This document shows, piece after piece, positions 44,040 to 52,719 of a DNA stretch of 64,000 nt; the first letter of the stretch is position 1, and every line of letters begins with the position of its first letter. This DNA comes from Bacteroidetes bacterium MedPE-SWsnd-G2 (GTDB lineage: Bacteria; Bacteroidota; Bacteroidia; Flavobacteriales; Flavobacteriaceae): contig MPDE01000005.1 of NCBI GenBank assembly GCA_001874335.1, positions 124,001 to 188,000 on the forward strand. Direction: 5' to 3'. Made by a program: the position numbers and the translations under genes. The notes below the pieces were generated by a model that worked only from the letters and a program-made list of their open reading frames with translations, did no database searches and was not told where the DNA came from.

Positions 44040-44336
44040 ATGTCAAAATTTGGGGAATTAATAGACGTCGATATTCCTGTACTCTTAGACTTCTTTACAG
44101 AATGGAATGAATCTTCATTAGCAATGCATCCGGTGTTAAGGGATGTTGCAGCTGCACTTGGAGACAAGGCAAAGGTGATTAAAATTGACGTCGAAAAAAA
44201 CAAAGAATTGTCCGAGGCACTTCGCGTAAAAGGTTTACCAACTCTCATTATTTATAAGGGAGGAGAAATGAAATGGCGTTTTAGTGGAGAACAAGACGCA
44301 AATACTCTTATTGGTATTATTCAAAAATATATTTAA
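44040..44336 (+). CDS. Thioredoxin-fold protein lacking the redox cysteines
   Basis: The 98-residue protein aligns with thioredoxin along its whole length: LLDFFTEWNESS where thioredoxins have WCGPC, KVIKIDVEKNKEL, and the cis-proline loop KGLPTLIIYKGGE. There is no cysteine anywhere in the protein, so it cannot do dithiol chemistry. It is more likely a binding or scaffold protein. No signal peptide is present, so it is cytoplasmic. It has its own -7 box and is followed by a perfect palindrome. Confidence 0.85.
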   Translation: MSKFGELIDVDIPVLLDFFTEWNESSLAMHPVLRDVAAALGDKAKVIKIDVEKNKELSEALRVKGLPTLIIYKGGEMKWRFSGEQDANTLIGIIQKYI

Positions 44337-44352
44337 ACAGCCACATTGTTTA

Positions 44353-44376
44353 ATTTACTATGCACGCATAGTAAAT
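44353..44376. repeat. Perfect 10-bp inverted repeat after the thioredoxin-fold gene
   Basis: ATTTACTATG (44353-44362) and CATAGTAAAT (44367-44376) are perfect reverse complements with a CACG loop. No T-run follows, so it is either an RNA hairpin that protects the 3' end or an operator for the next gene. Confidence 0.55.
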
Positions 44377-44429
44377 GTTAAAAATCAGTTAAAACACATA
44401 ATTCAGCGATAAGCTGCGTATTTGTGAAG

Positions 44430-44437
44430 TATTTTTG
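44430..44437 (+). promoter_or_regulatory. -7 promoter element of the first spike-like gene
   Basis: TATTTTTG matches TAnnTTTG, 38 bases upstream of the ATG at 44476. The -33 element is not clear. Confidence 0.5.
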
Positions 44438-44475
44438 TAGTCGTTTTTATTAAATGACTTTAAAAATTTCATAAA

Positions 44476-45864
44476 ATGAGAGGATTAATTGTACTGTTGT
44501 GTTTGATTTTTCAAATGAATATGTTGGCTCAAGTAGGAATTGGTACAATGAACCCAGATCCGTCTTCTATTCTGGAATTAAACTCTAAATCACAAGGTTT
44601 TTTGGCTCCAAGATTAAGCACAGCCGAGCGAATAGGGATATCAAGTCCGGCAGAAGGCTTAATGGTTTATGATACTGATGAAGCAGGGATTTTTGTATAT
44701 AGTGGTTCAAAATGGATTGAAATAAACGGAGCAGATACTAGAGATAATTATGTTTTAGTAAAATCTGTCGATGATTTTCCAGATGCCGTTGATGGTAAAA
44801 TTACGTTAGACACCAATACCGTTTATGAAATAAACGGAAGTATTACTCTTAATGTGCCCATAGAATTAAATGAGTCTACCGTTTTTGGAATCGATTTATA
44901 TGCAGATGAATTGTTTTACAATGGAAACGGAGCTTTGTTTACGGGAAGTACGGGTGGCACTTTGTCTAATTTTGCAATTAGAGGAAATAATTCTAATCAA
45001 TTATTTGATTTAACAGGAACAGGATTAACAGGTCGTATTTTAACCAGCTTGAATATGGTTAGTGATTTTAGCAAATTAGGTATTATCGATGCTTTTAATT
45101 TGGTTATTCTAAAAGATTTAAGTTTTGTTAATAATGCTGATGGTATTGTGTTTAAGGATATCATGCATTTAACGACTATCCATACTTTATTTTTGTTTAA
45201 TAATCAAGGAACCTTGATGAAGTTTGAAGGGTCATTCAATGACATCGGTATGTTAGGTGGCGTTTTTGAGGTTAATAATGTAGGCGTTGATGTTTCAAGT
45301 AACCCGATAATATTAAGTGAAGCTTTTATATCTGGGATTTCATTTTCAGGTAGTGGTACAATGGTAAATGGTAGTTTCTCTAAAGAATGGACCATAGATA
45401 CTCCTGGACTGGCAACTGAAAAAGATGAGGTTGCGAGTACAGATATGCATTTTATAAACTCTGGAGGTGCTGTTACTACGTTTAATTCTGCCTCCGAAAC
45501 TAAAAAATTAGAAGGCAATACTACAACCGATTTGTCACATAGGTTTGTTGCTGTCGGTAACAACAGATTACAATATACTGGCCTTAAAAAGAGATATTTT
45601 AATATTATGGTTTCTGGTTCTTTTAAGCCTTCTAACGAGCTTACTTATGTGTTTTATGTTGCTAAGAATGGCGTTGTAGATCAGTCTTCGAAAGCCGTTA
45701 CTCAAGCACCTTCTGGTTGGTTTTCAAGTGAAGGTAAAAGTAGTTTTAGTATCGCATCTCATATAGAGTTAGAGCCCGGTGATTATATTGAGATTTATGT
45801 GGGCAAAGAAGGCTCTGGATCGAGCGATGTTAGATTGTACTCTACAAGTGTAGTTGTATTTTAA
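44476..45864 (+). CDS. Secreted beta-rich surface protein, spike-like (first of a tandem pair)
   Basis: The 462-residue product has a signal peptide (about 1-19), the Bacteroidota surface module QVGIGTMNPDPSSILELNSK through AEGLMVYDTD (about 20-75), a long repetitive beta region (about 90-310) with features of a right-handed beta-helix (TLDTNTVYEINGSITLNVPI), and a C-terminal beta-sandwich (about 355-462) that recalls C1q/TNF-like trimer heads. This order resembles tail spikes of phages, but no phage genes are nearby. No catalytic motif is seen. It is paralogous to the next gene. Confidence 0.75.
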   Translation: MRGLIVLLCLIFQMNMLAQVGIGTMNPDPSSILELNSKSQGFLAPRLSTAERIGISSPAEGLMVYDTDEAGIFVYSGSKWIEINGADTRDNYVLVKSVDDFPDAVDGKITLDTNTVYEINGSITLNVPIELNESTVFGIDLYADELFYNGNGALFTGSTGGTLSNFAIRGNNSNQLFDLTGTGLTGRILTSLNMVSDFSKLGIIDAFNLVILKDLSFVNNADGIVFKDIMHLTTIHTLFLFNNQGTLMKFEGSFNDIGMLGGVFEVNNVGVDVSSNPIILSEAFISGISFSGSGTMVNGSFSKEWTIDTPGLATEKDEVASTDMHFINSGGAVTTFNSASETKKLEGNTTTDLSHRFVAVGNNRLQYTGLKKRYFNIMVSGSFKPSNELTYVFYVAKNGVVDQSSKAVTQAPSGWFSSEGKSSFSIASHIELEPGDYIEIYVGKEGSGSSDVRLYSTSVVVF

Positions 45865-45876
45865 ATTTTTAAAGGT

Positions 45877-45907
45877 AGCAACGGTAACTGTTAAAGTTGC
45901 TGTTTTT
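45877..45907 (+). terminator. Terminator after the first spike-like gene
   Basis: The 6-bp stem AGCAAC/GTTGCT encloses a 13-base loop and is followed by five T residues. Confidence 0.55.
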
Positions 45908-45911
45908 AGTT

Positions 45912-45943
45912 AAAATTACGAAAACGTTTTCGTGTAATTTTTT
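45912..45943 (+). terminator. Second hairpin after the first spike-like gene
   Basis: AAATTAC-GAAAAC pairs with GTTTTC-GTGTAATTT, with a two-base bulge, and is followed by T residues. It may back up the preceding terminator. Confidence 0.45.
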
Positions 45944-46030
45944 CTTGGCTTCCTGGTTGTTAGGTGCTGTTAGTGAGTGTTTTAAAAATGCGTATTGTGT
46001 TTTTTGCGACATTTTGGACCTTAACAATTG

Positions 46031-46063
46031 TTTGTTTCTTTTTGACGATACAGATTATCTTTG
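46031..46063 (+). promoter_or_regulatory. Promoter of the second spike-like gene
   Basis: TTTG (46031-46034) and TATCTTTG (46056-46063) are 21 bases apart, a near-ideal flavobacterial promoter. It lies 27 bases before the ATG at 46091 and rules out the longer frame beginning at the TTG at 46061. Confidence 0.7.
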
Positions 46064-46090
46064 CACGCAGATTCCCAAATCTATTATAAA

Positions 46091-47524
46091 ATGAGAAATT
46101 TACATGTATTAGTCTTGCTAATGTGCTTTACTTTGGCGCATAGTCAAGTAGGTATAGGAACGACAAGTCCAGACCCATCTTCAATTTTAGACATTAGTTC
46201 TGACTCCCAAGGGTTTTTAGCTCCAAGAATGACAACTGCTCAACGACTGGCAATAACCAATCCTGCTGATGGCTTAATGGTATTTGATACAGATCTTGGT
46301 TCGTTTTTATATTTTAATGACACCCTATCTAATTGGGGTGAAATTAAAGCGAGTACCAATGGTCGTGTAAATTATAAGTTAATACAATCTGAAGTCGATT
46401 TAGCCTCTGAGTTAGCTGCAGGTGGAGGTGCCAAATATTCACTTGACGAAAATGTTTTATACGAGATAAATGGAGTTATTTCCTTAAACTACCCAATAGC
46501 TTTGAATGATGCTTATATAATGGGAAGAGATTCTGGAGAAGACATGTTAATTGCATCTGGTGATGTGTTTCAATGTTCAAAAGGTGGTGTAATAAAAAAT
46601 CTAATGTTAAGATCAACTGGAGGAAAAGTATTTAATTTTCAAGGGTCGGGAGCTGAGGTTCTGATGGTTCGAGATTGCATTATTGATGGTTCTTCAGAAG
46701 TAGGGATAATAAAAGATTATTATATGTACTTTTCTTCATTAGTGCTGTTTAGTGCCAACTCTAATGGGATTATCTATGAAAACATAAATGAGTTACTGTT
46801 AGAAAATCAAGGTTGGTATGGGTCAAATTCTGGAATTTATGAAACCTATACAGGAACGTTTGGGAACATTCAGCAGGATGGAGGTTTTTTTGTAGCTAAT
46901 GGTTCAACAATTGGATTGGATGTTAGTTCTAATCCTACAGTTAATAGTGGGATAATATCTGGAGCTGTATTTTCTGGGAATTCAAGCACCTATGTTCAAG
47001 GTTATACTGCGGGCTCGTATTCTGGTTATAATTTTTCTAATGCATGGACCGTTAATTGCCCTGGTATTCCCGAAGAAAGCGATGCGGTAGCCACAGGTGA
47101 TATTAATATGGATTATGCAGAAGGTTCAGGTGCAACAACTAACTTTACAAATAATTCAGAAACAAAGAAAATAGTTGGAACAACAACATCTAATAACCTC
47201 TTTAGGTTTTCGAGAAACGGTAATAATAAAATCGAATATTTAGGAGAAGAATCTCGATATTTTCAGGTAAATGCATCATTGTCATTTAAGCCAACAGCTA
47301 CATCTACTTATATTGTTTACATTGCAAAAAATGGAGTGGTAGAATCTGAAACTAAAGTATATGGAAGGGCGACTTCAAGTTGGTTTTCGCCTGCAAGTTT
47401 AATTGCCTTACCAATCACTGGAACATTGCTTTTAGATAAAAATGATGAAATTTCTGTTTATGTAAGACGGTCTGAAGGTAGTGGTAGTCTTAAAACCCTG
47501 TCTTTAAACTTATCGATTAGGTAA
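46091..47524 (+). CDS. Secreted beta-rich surface protein, spike-like (second of a tandem pair)
   Basis: The 477-residue product has a signal peptide (MRNLHVLVLLMCFTLAHSQ), the module VGIGTTSPDPSSILDISSDS to ADGLMVFDTD, a beta-helix-like central region (SLDENVLYEINGVISLNYPI) and a C-terminal beta-sandwich (RYFQVNASLSFKPTATSTYI). It follows its paralogue in every part, with insertions such as the Ser/Tyr-rich stretch near residue 310. It has its own strong promoter. Its stop codon directly abuts the stop of the convergent deacetylase gene, with no room for a terminator between them. Confidence 0.75.
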   Translation: MRNLHVLVLLMCFTLAHSQVGIGTTSPDPSSILDISSDSQGFLAPRMTTAQRLAITNPADGLMVFDTDLGSFLYFNDTLSNWGEIKASTNGRVNYKLIQSEVDLASELAAGGGAKYSLDENVLYEINGVISLNYPIALNDAYIMGRDSGEDMLIASGDVFQCSKGGVIKNLMLRSTGGKVFNFQGSGAEVLMVRDCIIDGSSEVGIIKDYYMYFSSLVLFSANSNGIIYENINELLLENQGWYGSNSGIYETYTGTFGNIQQDGGFFVANGSTIGLDVSSNPTVNSGIISGAVFSGNSSTYVQGYTAGSYSGYNFSNAWTVNCPGIPEESDAVATGDINMDYAEGSGATTNFTNNSETKKIVGTTTSNNLFRFSRNGNNKIEYLGEESRYFQVNASLSFKPTATSTYIVYIAKNGVVESETKVYGRATSSWFSPASLIALPITGTLLLDKNDEISVYVRRSEGSGSLKTLSLNLSIR

Positions 47525-48160
47525 TTAAAGCGATTTAAATTTATAACCTAAGCCTGAGAAATATTCGAGGGTTTTTGGTAACGCATAGAGCATCCTTTGG
47601 GATGCTTTTTTGCTATCATGAAAGACGATTATACTTCCGGACGACGCATTTTGTTTCACTTTGTTGAAGCATTTTATTGCTGATAAGTTTTGTTTCCAAT
47701 CAAAAGATAACACATCCCACATTACAATCTTAAAACCTTGAGCTAACAATTGTTTTGCCTGTTGGTTTTTAATTCTGCCATAAGGCGGTCTAAATAATTT
47801 TGAAGATTTTGAAGTGTGTTTAGAAATTTCGGTTTCGCAAAGGCCGACATTGGCTATATAATCGTTATAGGTCGTTTTCCATCCGTTATAATGGTTGAAA
47901 GTATGGTTGCCGTATTGGTGGCCCTCATCGATTATAGCTTTAAAAATTTCGGGATACTTTTTTACATTATCACCGATACAAAAGAAGGTAGCTTTGGCAT
48001 TATACGCCTTTAATAATTTAAGAACTTCTTGAGTTACTTCAGGTGTAGGCCCATCATCAAAAGTTAGGTATAAAACCTTGTCCGTTTCAGTCTTTTTCCA
48101 AAGGTAATTAGGAAATAAACGACGAATTAATTTTGGCGTTACTGTTGGTATAAGGGTCAT
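47525..48160 (-). CDS. NodB-type polysaccharide deacetylase
   Basis: The 211-residue protein has the metal-dependent carbohydrate esterase motifs: LTFDDGPTPEV (DD), HQYGNHTFNH (H-x3-H) and RPPYGRI. It probably removes acetyl groups from peptidoglycan or another polysaccharide. No full signal peptide is visible; the N-terminus MTLIPTVTPKLIRRLFPNYL is amphipathic, a form seen in short flavobacterial members. The start codon lies directly after the T-run of a terminator, so its transcription is unusual. Its 3' end abuts the second spike-like gene. Confidence 0.88.
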   Translation of the reverse strand: MTLIPTVTPKLIRRLFPNYLWKKTETDKVLYLTFDDGPTPEVTQEVLKLLKAYNAKATFFCIGDNVKKYPEIFKAIIDEGHQYGNHTFNHYNGWKTTYNDYIANVGLCETEISKHTSKSSKLFRPPYGRIKNQQAKQLLAQGFKIVMWDVLSFDWKQNLSAIKCFNKVKQNASSGSIIVFHDSKKASQRMLYALPKTLEYFSGLGYKFKSL

Positions 48161-48187
48161 AAAAAAAGCCGCTTTAAATAAAGCGGC
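48161..48187 (-). terminator. Terminator between the DUF2723 gene and the deacetylase
   Basis: On the minus strand GCCGCTTT/AAAGCGGC with a short loop is followed by seven T residues and immediately by the deacetylase ATG. It lies nine bases after the DUF2723 stop. Confidence 0.85.
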
Positions 48188-48196
48188 ATCTTGTTT

Positions 48197-51100
48197 TTAG
48201 TTTGAATCTAATTGTATGGTGCCTTCATCAAGGTTCGTTCCTGAATCCTCAATAGTTTCAGCATCGTTGGGATTATCCCCACTTATTTGTTTAAATAAAC
48301 TGATGTAATTATTAAATTTTTCGGTTTCTCCTAATGCAAATTCTTTATCGTCGTAAACGACTATCAAATCAACTAATGCTCTATATCTTTCAATATCAGT
48401 AATAATTTCATCGATATAGTTAATCTGCTGAGCTTCTGTTAAACCACTATAGTATTTCAAGCTTTCTTGATATTTCCCAGCGACATCTAAGTATAACTTT
48501 CTGGCTTTATCAACGGCTTCTACTTCGTAATAAGCCGTCATATAAGGCTCCAATAAAGTGTAATACCCGAATTTATGAACTGGCATTTTTTCCATGGCAA
48601 GGTCAGCTACTTTTTCAGCTTTGTCCAATTGCCCTTCATTAATTAATTTTTCAATTAATCTTGCAAGGTTTCCTCTATAAGTTATACCGTTTCTTCGTGT
48701 TTCAACATCATGGTAAATTTCATCGCTACCGCTATTACCCCATTCCCATGACATCACTTTTTCATACATCAAATCGGAATCTACACGACCCATATCATAA
48801 GGATTTGCTCTGCTTACCGGTGTTTTAATCGGTACTAATTTGTAGCACAATCCATCCAATTGCAGATAATCTTTCATCCAGATGTAATCATCATCTCCAA
48901 AACTTCCACCAGAAAAATAAATAGGGCGTTCCCAATTGTTATTGGCAACGACATCTAACATTAATAATCTGTTTTTGTATAATGCGCCTCCTTTAATTCT
49001 AATATCAATATGAGGAACTATTAAATCGGCATCTTCTGGTTTTACGATACCATGCTCTAATACACTTTGTTTGTCAACAGGAATTCTAACATTTTCGGTA
49101 GGGAAGTAATTAGAATTTAATAATTGACTTGGATAAGCACTTACGTCTTCACCTTCTTGAGCCATTACATATTTTAGTTTTGTTTTTGGGTTTTCACTTG
49201 AAACCCAAGTCATGAAACGGTCAATAGGTAAGGTGTCTTTAGATATTTCACGTTTCATAATATAATCACGTGTTCCGTAACTGTATTGACTATGTGTTAA
49301 CTGTGATGGTATCGGTGCGCTTTCATAAGCCTGACGTTTCATTTGGTCGATATACCAATCTGTTTGAAATAAACTGGTGTTTACCACTCTAACATCCCGT
49401 CTAACACCTTCAATTTCTTGTGCATACCAAAGCGGGAAACTATCGTTGTCTCCAATGGTAAATAAAATGGCATTTGGTGCGCAGGATTCTAAATATTTTA
49501 CAGCCATGGCATGGGCTGTTTTACGATCTGAACGGTCATGATCATCCCAGTTATTGGCTGCTAAAATACCAGGGACCAATACCAAACAAGCTAAGGTCAC
49601 TGCTGGAGCTAAAAACGAACTATTTTTAATAGATCTGAGAGCATCATATAAGCCATATACTCCTATACCAATCCATAGAGCAAATACATAAAATGAACCC
49701 ACAACAGAGTAATCTCTTTCTCTGGGCTCAAATGGTCTAACGTTTGTATAGAATTGAATGGCAATACCTGTAAATACAAAAAACACTAATAGCGTCCAGA
49801 ACAGTTTTTTATCTCTTCCAAATACAAATAGTAACCCGATTAGCCCTAAAATAAAAGGCAGGAAGTAATAGGTGTTTCTTCCTTTGTTATTGGTCACATC
49901 GCTTGGTAAATTTTCTTGAGGTAAGCCTAAATGTAATTCATCAATAAAATTAACCCCACTTAACCAATTACCATGGAGGTTATCATATTTACCCTGAATA
50001 TCATCTTGTCTTCCTGTGAAGTTCCACATAAAGTATCTCCAATACATATACCCTAATTGGTATTCAATCATATAAGAAATATTGTCTACAAATGTTGGTT
50101 TTTCAACATTTAAAATTTGACCATAATTTTTAAGAAATGCATTATAATCTGAATAATCAACTTGGCCTTCATTCACCCGTTGCATAAAGTCTGAAACAAT
50201 TTTTCGCACTTCATTATTCATGCGGTATTCTGGTTTGATTTCAAAATTAATCATACCAGTAAACATCATATAATTTTCGGCGTGTTCAGTACTCCACATT
50301 CTTGGTAAGATGTCGGCATGCTCTGAGTTATAATTTTGTTTGGCGTTTTTGTAGTCATTGACGATTACATATTTTCCAAGCGCTTTGTCTTTTTCGTATT
50401 TAGGTTTGTCATCAACATAAGGTTGTTTTTCGTCTAAACCACTATAGATTTCAGTAAACATCGGCCCGTAAAACAAATGTGTTTCAGGGTACTGTTCTAA
50501 ATTATAATAGGCTAATAATTCACGTGCACTTGAAGGGTCATTTTCATTAATTACAACCTTTGCATTTGCTCTAATAGGTAGCATGACCCATGACGAAAAT
50601 CCAATAAAAATAAATAGTAAACACAGAATTAACGTATTGGCATGTACTTTGTTTTTTTTGCGTGTATAGTTTAATCCGTAATAGAAAAGTCCAATTAAAA
50701 GCAACCCGAAGATTATAGTACCTGAGTTAAATGGTAATCCAAAGGTGTTAACAAACAAAATTTCAGACGTACTAAATAGTTTTAATGCGTTTGGTAATAA
50801 AAGTTTAAAAATGAATAAAAGAATAGCCGCCGCTGCAAGGTTGGCTATAATAAAATTCTTTACCGTAACTGTTTTATAGTTTTTAAAGAAATAGATAAGG
50901 CTAATTGCGGGAATGGTAAGTAGTCCCATAAAGTGAACCCCAAATGACAAACCAATAATAAATGCAATTATTACCAGCCATTTATTTCCTCTTGGTGTAT
51001 TCATGTCTTGTTCCCATCTCAGAGCTAACCAAAACATAACTGCCATAATTAGGGTGGCCATGGCGTAAACTTCGGTTTCAACAGCGTTAAACCAAAATGA

Positions 51101-51505
51101 ATCGGTAAATGTAAAAGCTAAACTACCAACAATGCTACTTCCTAAAATAGCAATTGCTTGATTTTTATCTATAGTTTCTTTTACCAACAATTTTTTAAGC
51201 AAAAGACTAATGGTCCAGAACATAAAAAGAATGGTAAAAGCACTTGCTGCTGCACTCATAAAGTTTAGCATCATCCCAATTTGAGCAGGCTCTAAAGCGA
51301 ACATTGAGAAAAATGCACCTAACATTTGAAACAATGGTGCTCCAGGAGGATGCCCAACTTGTAGTTTAGATGAAGTTAAAATATACTCCCCAGCATCCCA
51401 AAAACTAACTGTTGGCTCTATAGTTAAACCATATGTAATTAAGGCTATTGCGAAAACTGCCCATCCTAATATGGTGTTCCATTTCTTGAAATTAAATTCT
51501 GTCAT
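48197..51505 (-). CDS. DUF2723 family membrane protein (PMT-like glycosyltransferase fold)
   Basis: The 1102-residue protein has an N-terminal membrane part with about 12-14 spans and a large C-terminal soluble region. The N-terminal EPTVSFWDAGEYILTSSKLQ with the following GHPPGAPLF motif is typical of DUF2723 and places the acidic residues where GT-C glycosyltransferases have their catalytic site; EVYAMATLI is another family segment. The C-terminal helical part (about 960-1080) may hold TPR-like repeats. It may transfer sugars from lipid carriers to exported proteins or lipids, but the substrate is not known. Confidence 0.88.
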   Translation of the reverse strand: MTEFNFKKWNTILGWAVFAIALITYGLTIEPTVSFWDAGEYILTSSKLQVGHPPGAPLFQMLGAFFSMFALEPAQIGMMLNFMSAAASAFTILFMFWTISLLLKKLLVKETIDKNQAIAILGSSIVGSLAFTFTDSFWFNAVETEVYAMATLIMAVMFWLALRWEQDMNTPRGNKWLVIIAFIIGLSFGVHFMGLLTIPAISLIYFFKNYKTVTVKNFIIANLAAAAILLFIFKLLLPNALKLFSTSEILFVNTFGLPFNSGTIIFGLLLIGLFYYGLNYTRKKNKVHANTLILCLLFIFIGFSSWVMLPIRANAKVVINENDPSSARELLAYYNLEQYPETHLFYGPMFTEIYSGLDEKQPYVDDKPKYEKDKALGKYVIVNDYKNAKQNYNSEHADILPRMWSTEHAENYMMFTGMINFEIKPEYRMNNEVRKIVSDFMQRVNEGQVDYSDYNAFLKNYGQILNVEKPTFVDNISYMIEYQLGYMYWRYFMWNFTGRQDDIQGKYDNLHGNWLSGVNFIDELHLGLPQENLPSDVTNNKGRNTYYFLPFILGLIGLLFVFGRDKKLFWTLLVFFVFTGIAIQFYTNVRPFEPRERDYSVVGSFYVFALWIGIGVYGLYDALRSIKNSSFLAPAVTLACLVLVPGILAANNWDDHDRSDRKTAHAMAVKYLESCAPNAILFTIGDNDSFPLWYAQEIEGVRRDVRVVNTSLFQTDWYIDQMKRQAYESAPIPSQLTHSQYSYGTRDYIMKREISKDTLPIDRFMTWVSSENPKTKLKYVMAQEGEDVSAYPSQLLNSNYFPTENVRIPVDKQSVLEHGIVKPEDADLIVPHIDIRIKGGALYKNRLLMLDVVANNNWERPIYFSGGSFGDDDYIWMKDYLQLDGLCYKLVPIKTPVSRANPYDMGRVDSDLMYEKVMSWEWGNSGSDEIYHDVETRRNGITYRGNLARLIEKLINEGQLDKAEKVADLAMEKMPVHKFGYYTLLEPYMTAYYEVEAVDKARKLYLDVAGKYQESLKYYSGLTEAQQINYIDEIITDIERYRALVDLIVVYDDKEFALGETEKFNNYISLFKQISGDNPNDAETIEDSGTNLDEGTIQLDSN

Positions 51506-51607
51506 AGATTAGCGTAATAATTGCCAGCGAATTTAGTAATAAATATCATACTCTAATGTTGTTTTAGATTAACGTTATACTTTTTTAATTATTTTTCTAA
51601 AAAAATT

Positions 51608-51637
51608 TTGTGCAAATGAAAGTTTATATTAAATTTG
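51608..51637 (+). promoter_or_regulatory. Promoter of tRNA-Gln
   Basis: TTG (51608-51610) and TAAATTTG (51630-51637) are 19 bases apart, an excellent match to the flavobacterial consensus, 18 bases before the tRNA. Confidence 0.75.
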
Positions 51638-51655
51638 CACCCTCAATTGAGACAA

Positions 51656-51728
51656 TGGCCTATGGTGTAACTGGCAACACGTCTGGTTTTGGTCCAGAAG
51701 AGTCTAGGTTCGAGCCCTAGTAGGCCAA
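51656..51728 (+). tRNA. tRNA-Gln (anticodon TTG)
   Basis: The 73-base gene folds as a standard tRNA. The acceptor stem is TGGCCTA/TAGGCCA, the anticodon stem TCTGG/CCAGA has loop TTTTGGT (anticodon TTG), the T-arm is CTAGG-TTCGAGC-CCTAG and the discriminator is A. The CCA end is not encoded. Confidence 0.96.
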
Positions 51729-51729
51729 C

Positions 51730-51763
51730 AAAAAAGCCTTCCTAATTTAGGAAGGCTTTTTTT
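51730..51763 (+). terminator. Terminator shared by tRNA-Gln and the stress-protein gene
   Basis: AAAAGCCTTCC pairs with GGAAGGCTTTT around a TAATTTA-type loop, with T-runs on both strands. It can serve the tRNA on the plus strand and the convergent stress-protein gene on the minus strand. Confidence 0.88.
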
Positions 51764-51777
51764 ATGCTGTTATGTAG

Positions 51778-52602
51778 TTAGATTTTAAATGTCATTACTG
51801 GTCGTTTGGCATGATTTACAATGTCTTCACTGATACTGCCATTAAAGAAGTGAGCAATACCCTGCCTGCCATGTGTGCTGATTCCAATAAGATCGGCATC
51901 AATAGACTTTGAGAAATTCAAAATGCCTTGTTCTACGGTTTCATCATTATAGATGTTCACCGTGTAATTAGCGTAACTCGGGTTTTTAATAAAAGCATCA
52001 ATGCGCTCATTGGCAACAGCTGTTGTTGTGAAATTGCTTGGTGTGTTGACCATGAGTAAATGGATTTTAGCATCCCAAAACTCTGCAAATTTGCAAGCTT
52101 GATTAAAGGTTTCTTTGTTGTCGTTATTGAAATCTGAAGCGAAAACAAATTCATTTACGCTAAAATCTTCATGTTCGTTTTTGATAACCAATACGGGGAC
52201 GTCGGAGTTTCTAACCACTTGTTCTGCATTTGAGCCAATAAACATTTCTTTTAGTCCTGTGGCACCATGAGATCCCATCATGATAAAATCTATATGGTGT
52301 TTTTTACATGTTTTTTTAATACCTGCAAAAATGTTGCTGGATTCCATAATTTTATGAACCGTTAATCCGTCTAAATATGGCCTTGATGCAATGTTATCAA
52401 ATTTTTGCTCTGCAAGCCTAAAGAAAAACATGCCTTCTGGCAGCTCGCTATACACCCCAGCGGCATCCAATTCTTGGTAGGGGATTTCTAGCATGTGTAG
52501 CAGGTAGATCTCGCTATCACGTTGTTTTGCTAATTGAGCAGCAACCTTTAAAGCGTTTTCAGATTCTTTTGAAAAATCGGTAGTAACTAGTATTTTTTTC
52601 AT
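51778..52602 (-). CDS. Tandem universal stress protein
   Basis: The 274-residue cytoplasmic protein has two UspA domains. The first (about 1-142) has the ATP-binding pattern GSHGATGLKEMFIGSNAEQV; the second (about 145-274) has a similar but shifted motif STHGRQGIAHFFNGSISEDI. The second copy keeps the small-residue loop, so both could bind nucleotide. Such proteins support survival under stress, but the trigger here is not known. It is divergent from rimP, with 153 bases between start codons and an 8-base inverted repeat in the gap. Confidence 0.9.
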   Translation of the reverse strand: MKKILVTTDFSKESENALKVAAQLAKQRDSEIYLLHMLEIPYQELDAAGVYSELPEGMFFFRLAEQKFDNIASRPYLDGLTVHKIMESSNIFAGIKKTCKKHHIDFIMMGSHGATGLKEMFIGSNAEQVVRNSDVPVLVIKNEHEDFSVNEFVFASDFNNDNKETFNQACKFAEFWDAKIHLLMVNTPSNFTTTAVANERIDAFIKNPSYANYTVNIYNDETVEQGILNFSKSIDADLIGISTHGRQGIAHFFNGSISEDIVNHAKRPVMTFKI

Positions 52603-52659
52603 GTGTTGGTTTAAGTGGTTATTCTCTTAAATTTAATAATTATTTCTATATTAAACCAC

Positions 52660-52691
52660 TTGGTAAAATCAATAAAAATGTTGTATATTTG
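52660..52691 (+). promoter_or_regulatory. Promoter of rimP-nusA-infB
   Basis: TTG (52660-52662) and TATATTTG (52684-52691) are 21 bases apart, an ideal match. Transcription would start near 52697 and run straight into the hairpin at 52720-52745. Confidence 0.78.
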
Positions 52692-52719
52692 CACCGTTGA
52701 AAGGCGAAAAAAATTAATT

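Noticed and set aside
45897-46094. Cys-rich 65-residue open frame between the spike-like genes
   Set aside because: It spans a terminator hairpin and the promoter of the next gene, so it is most likely chance.
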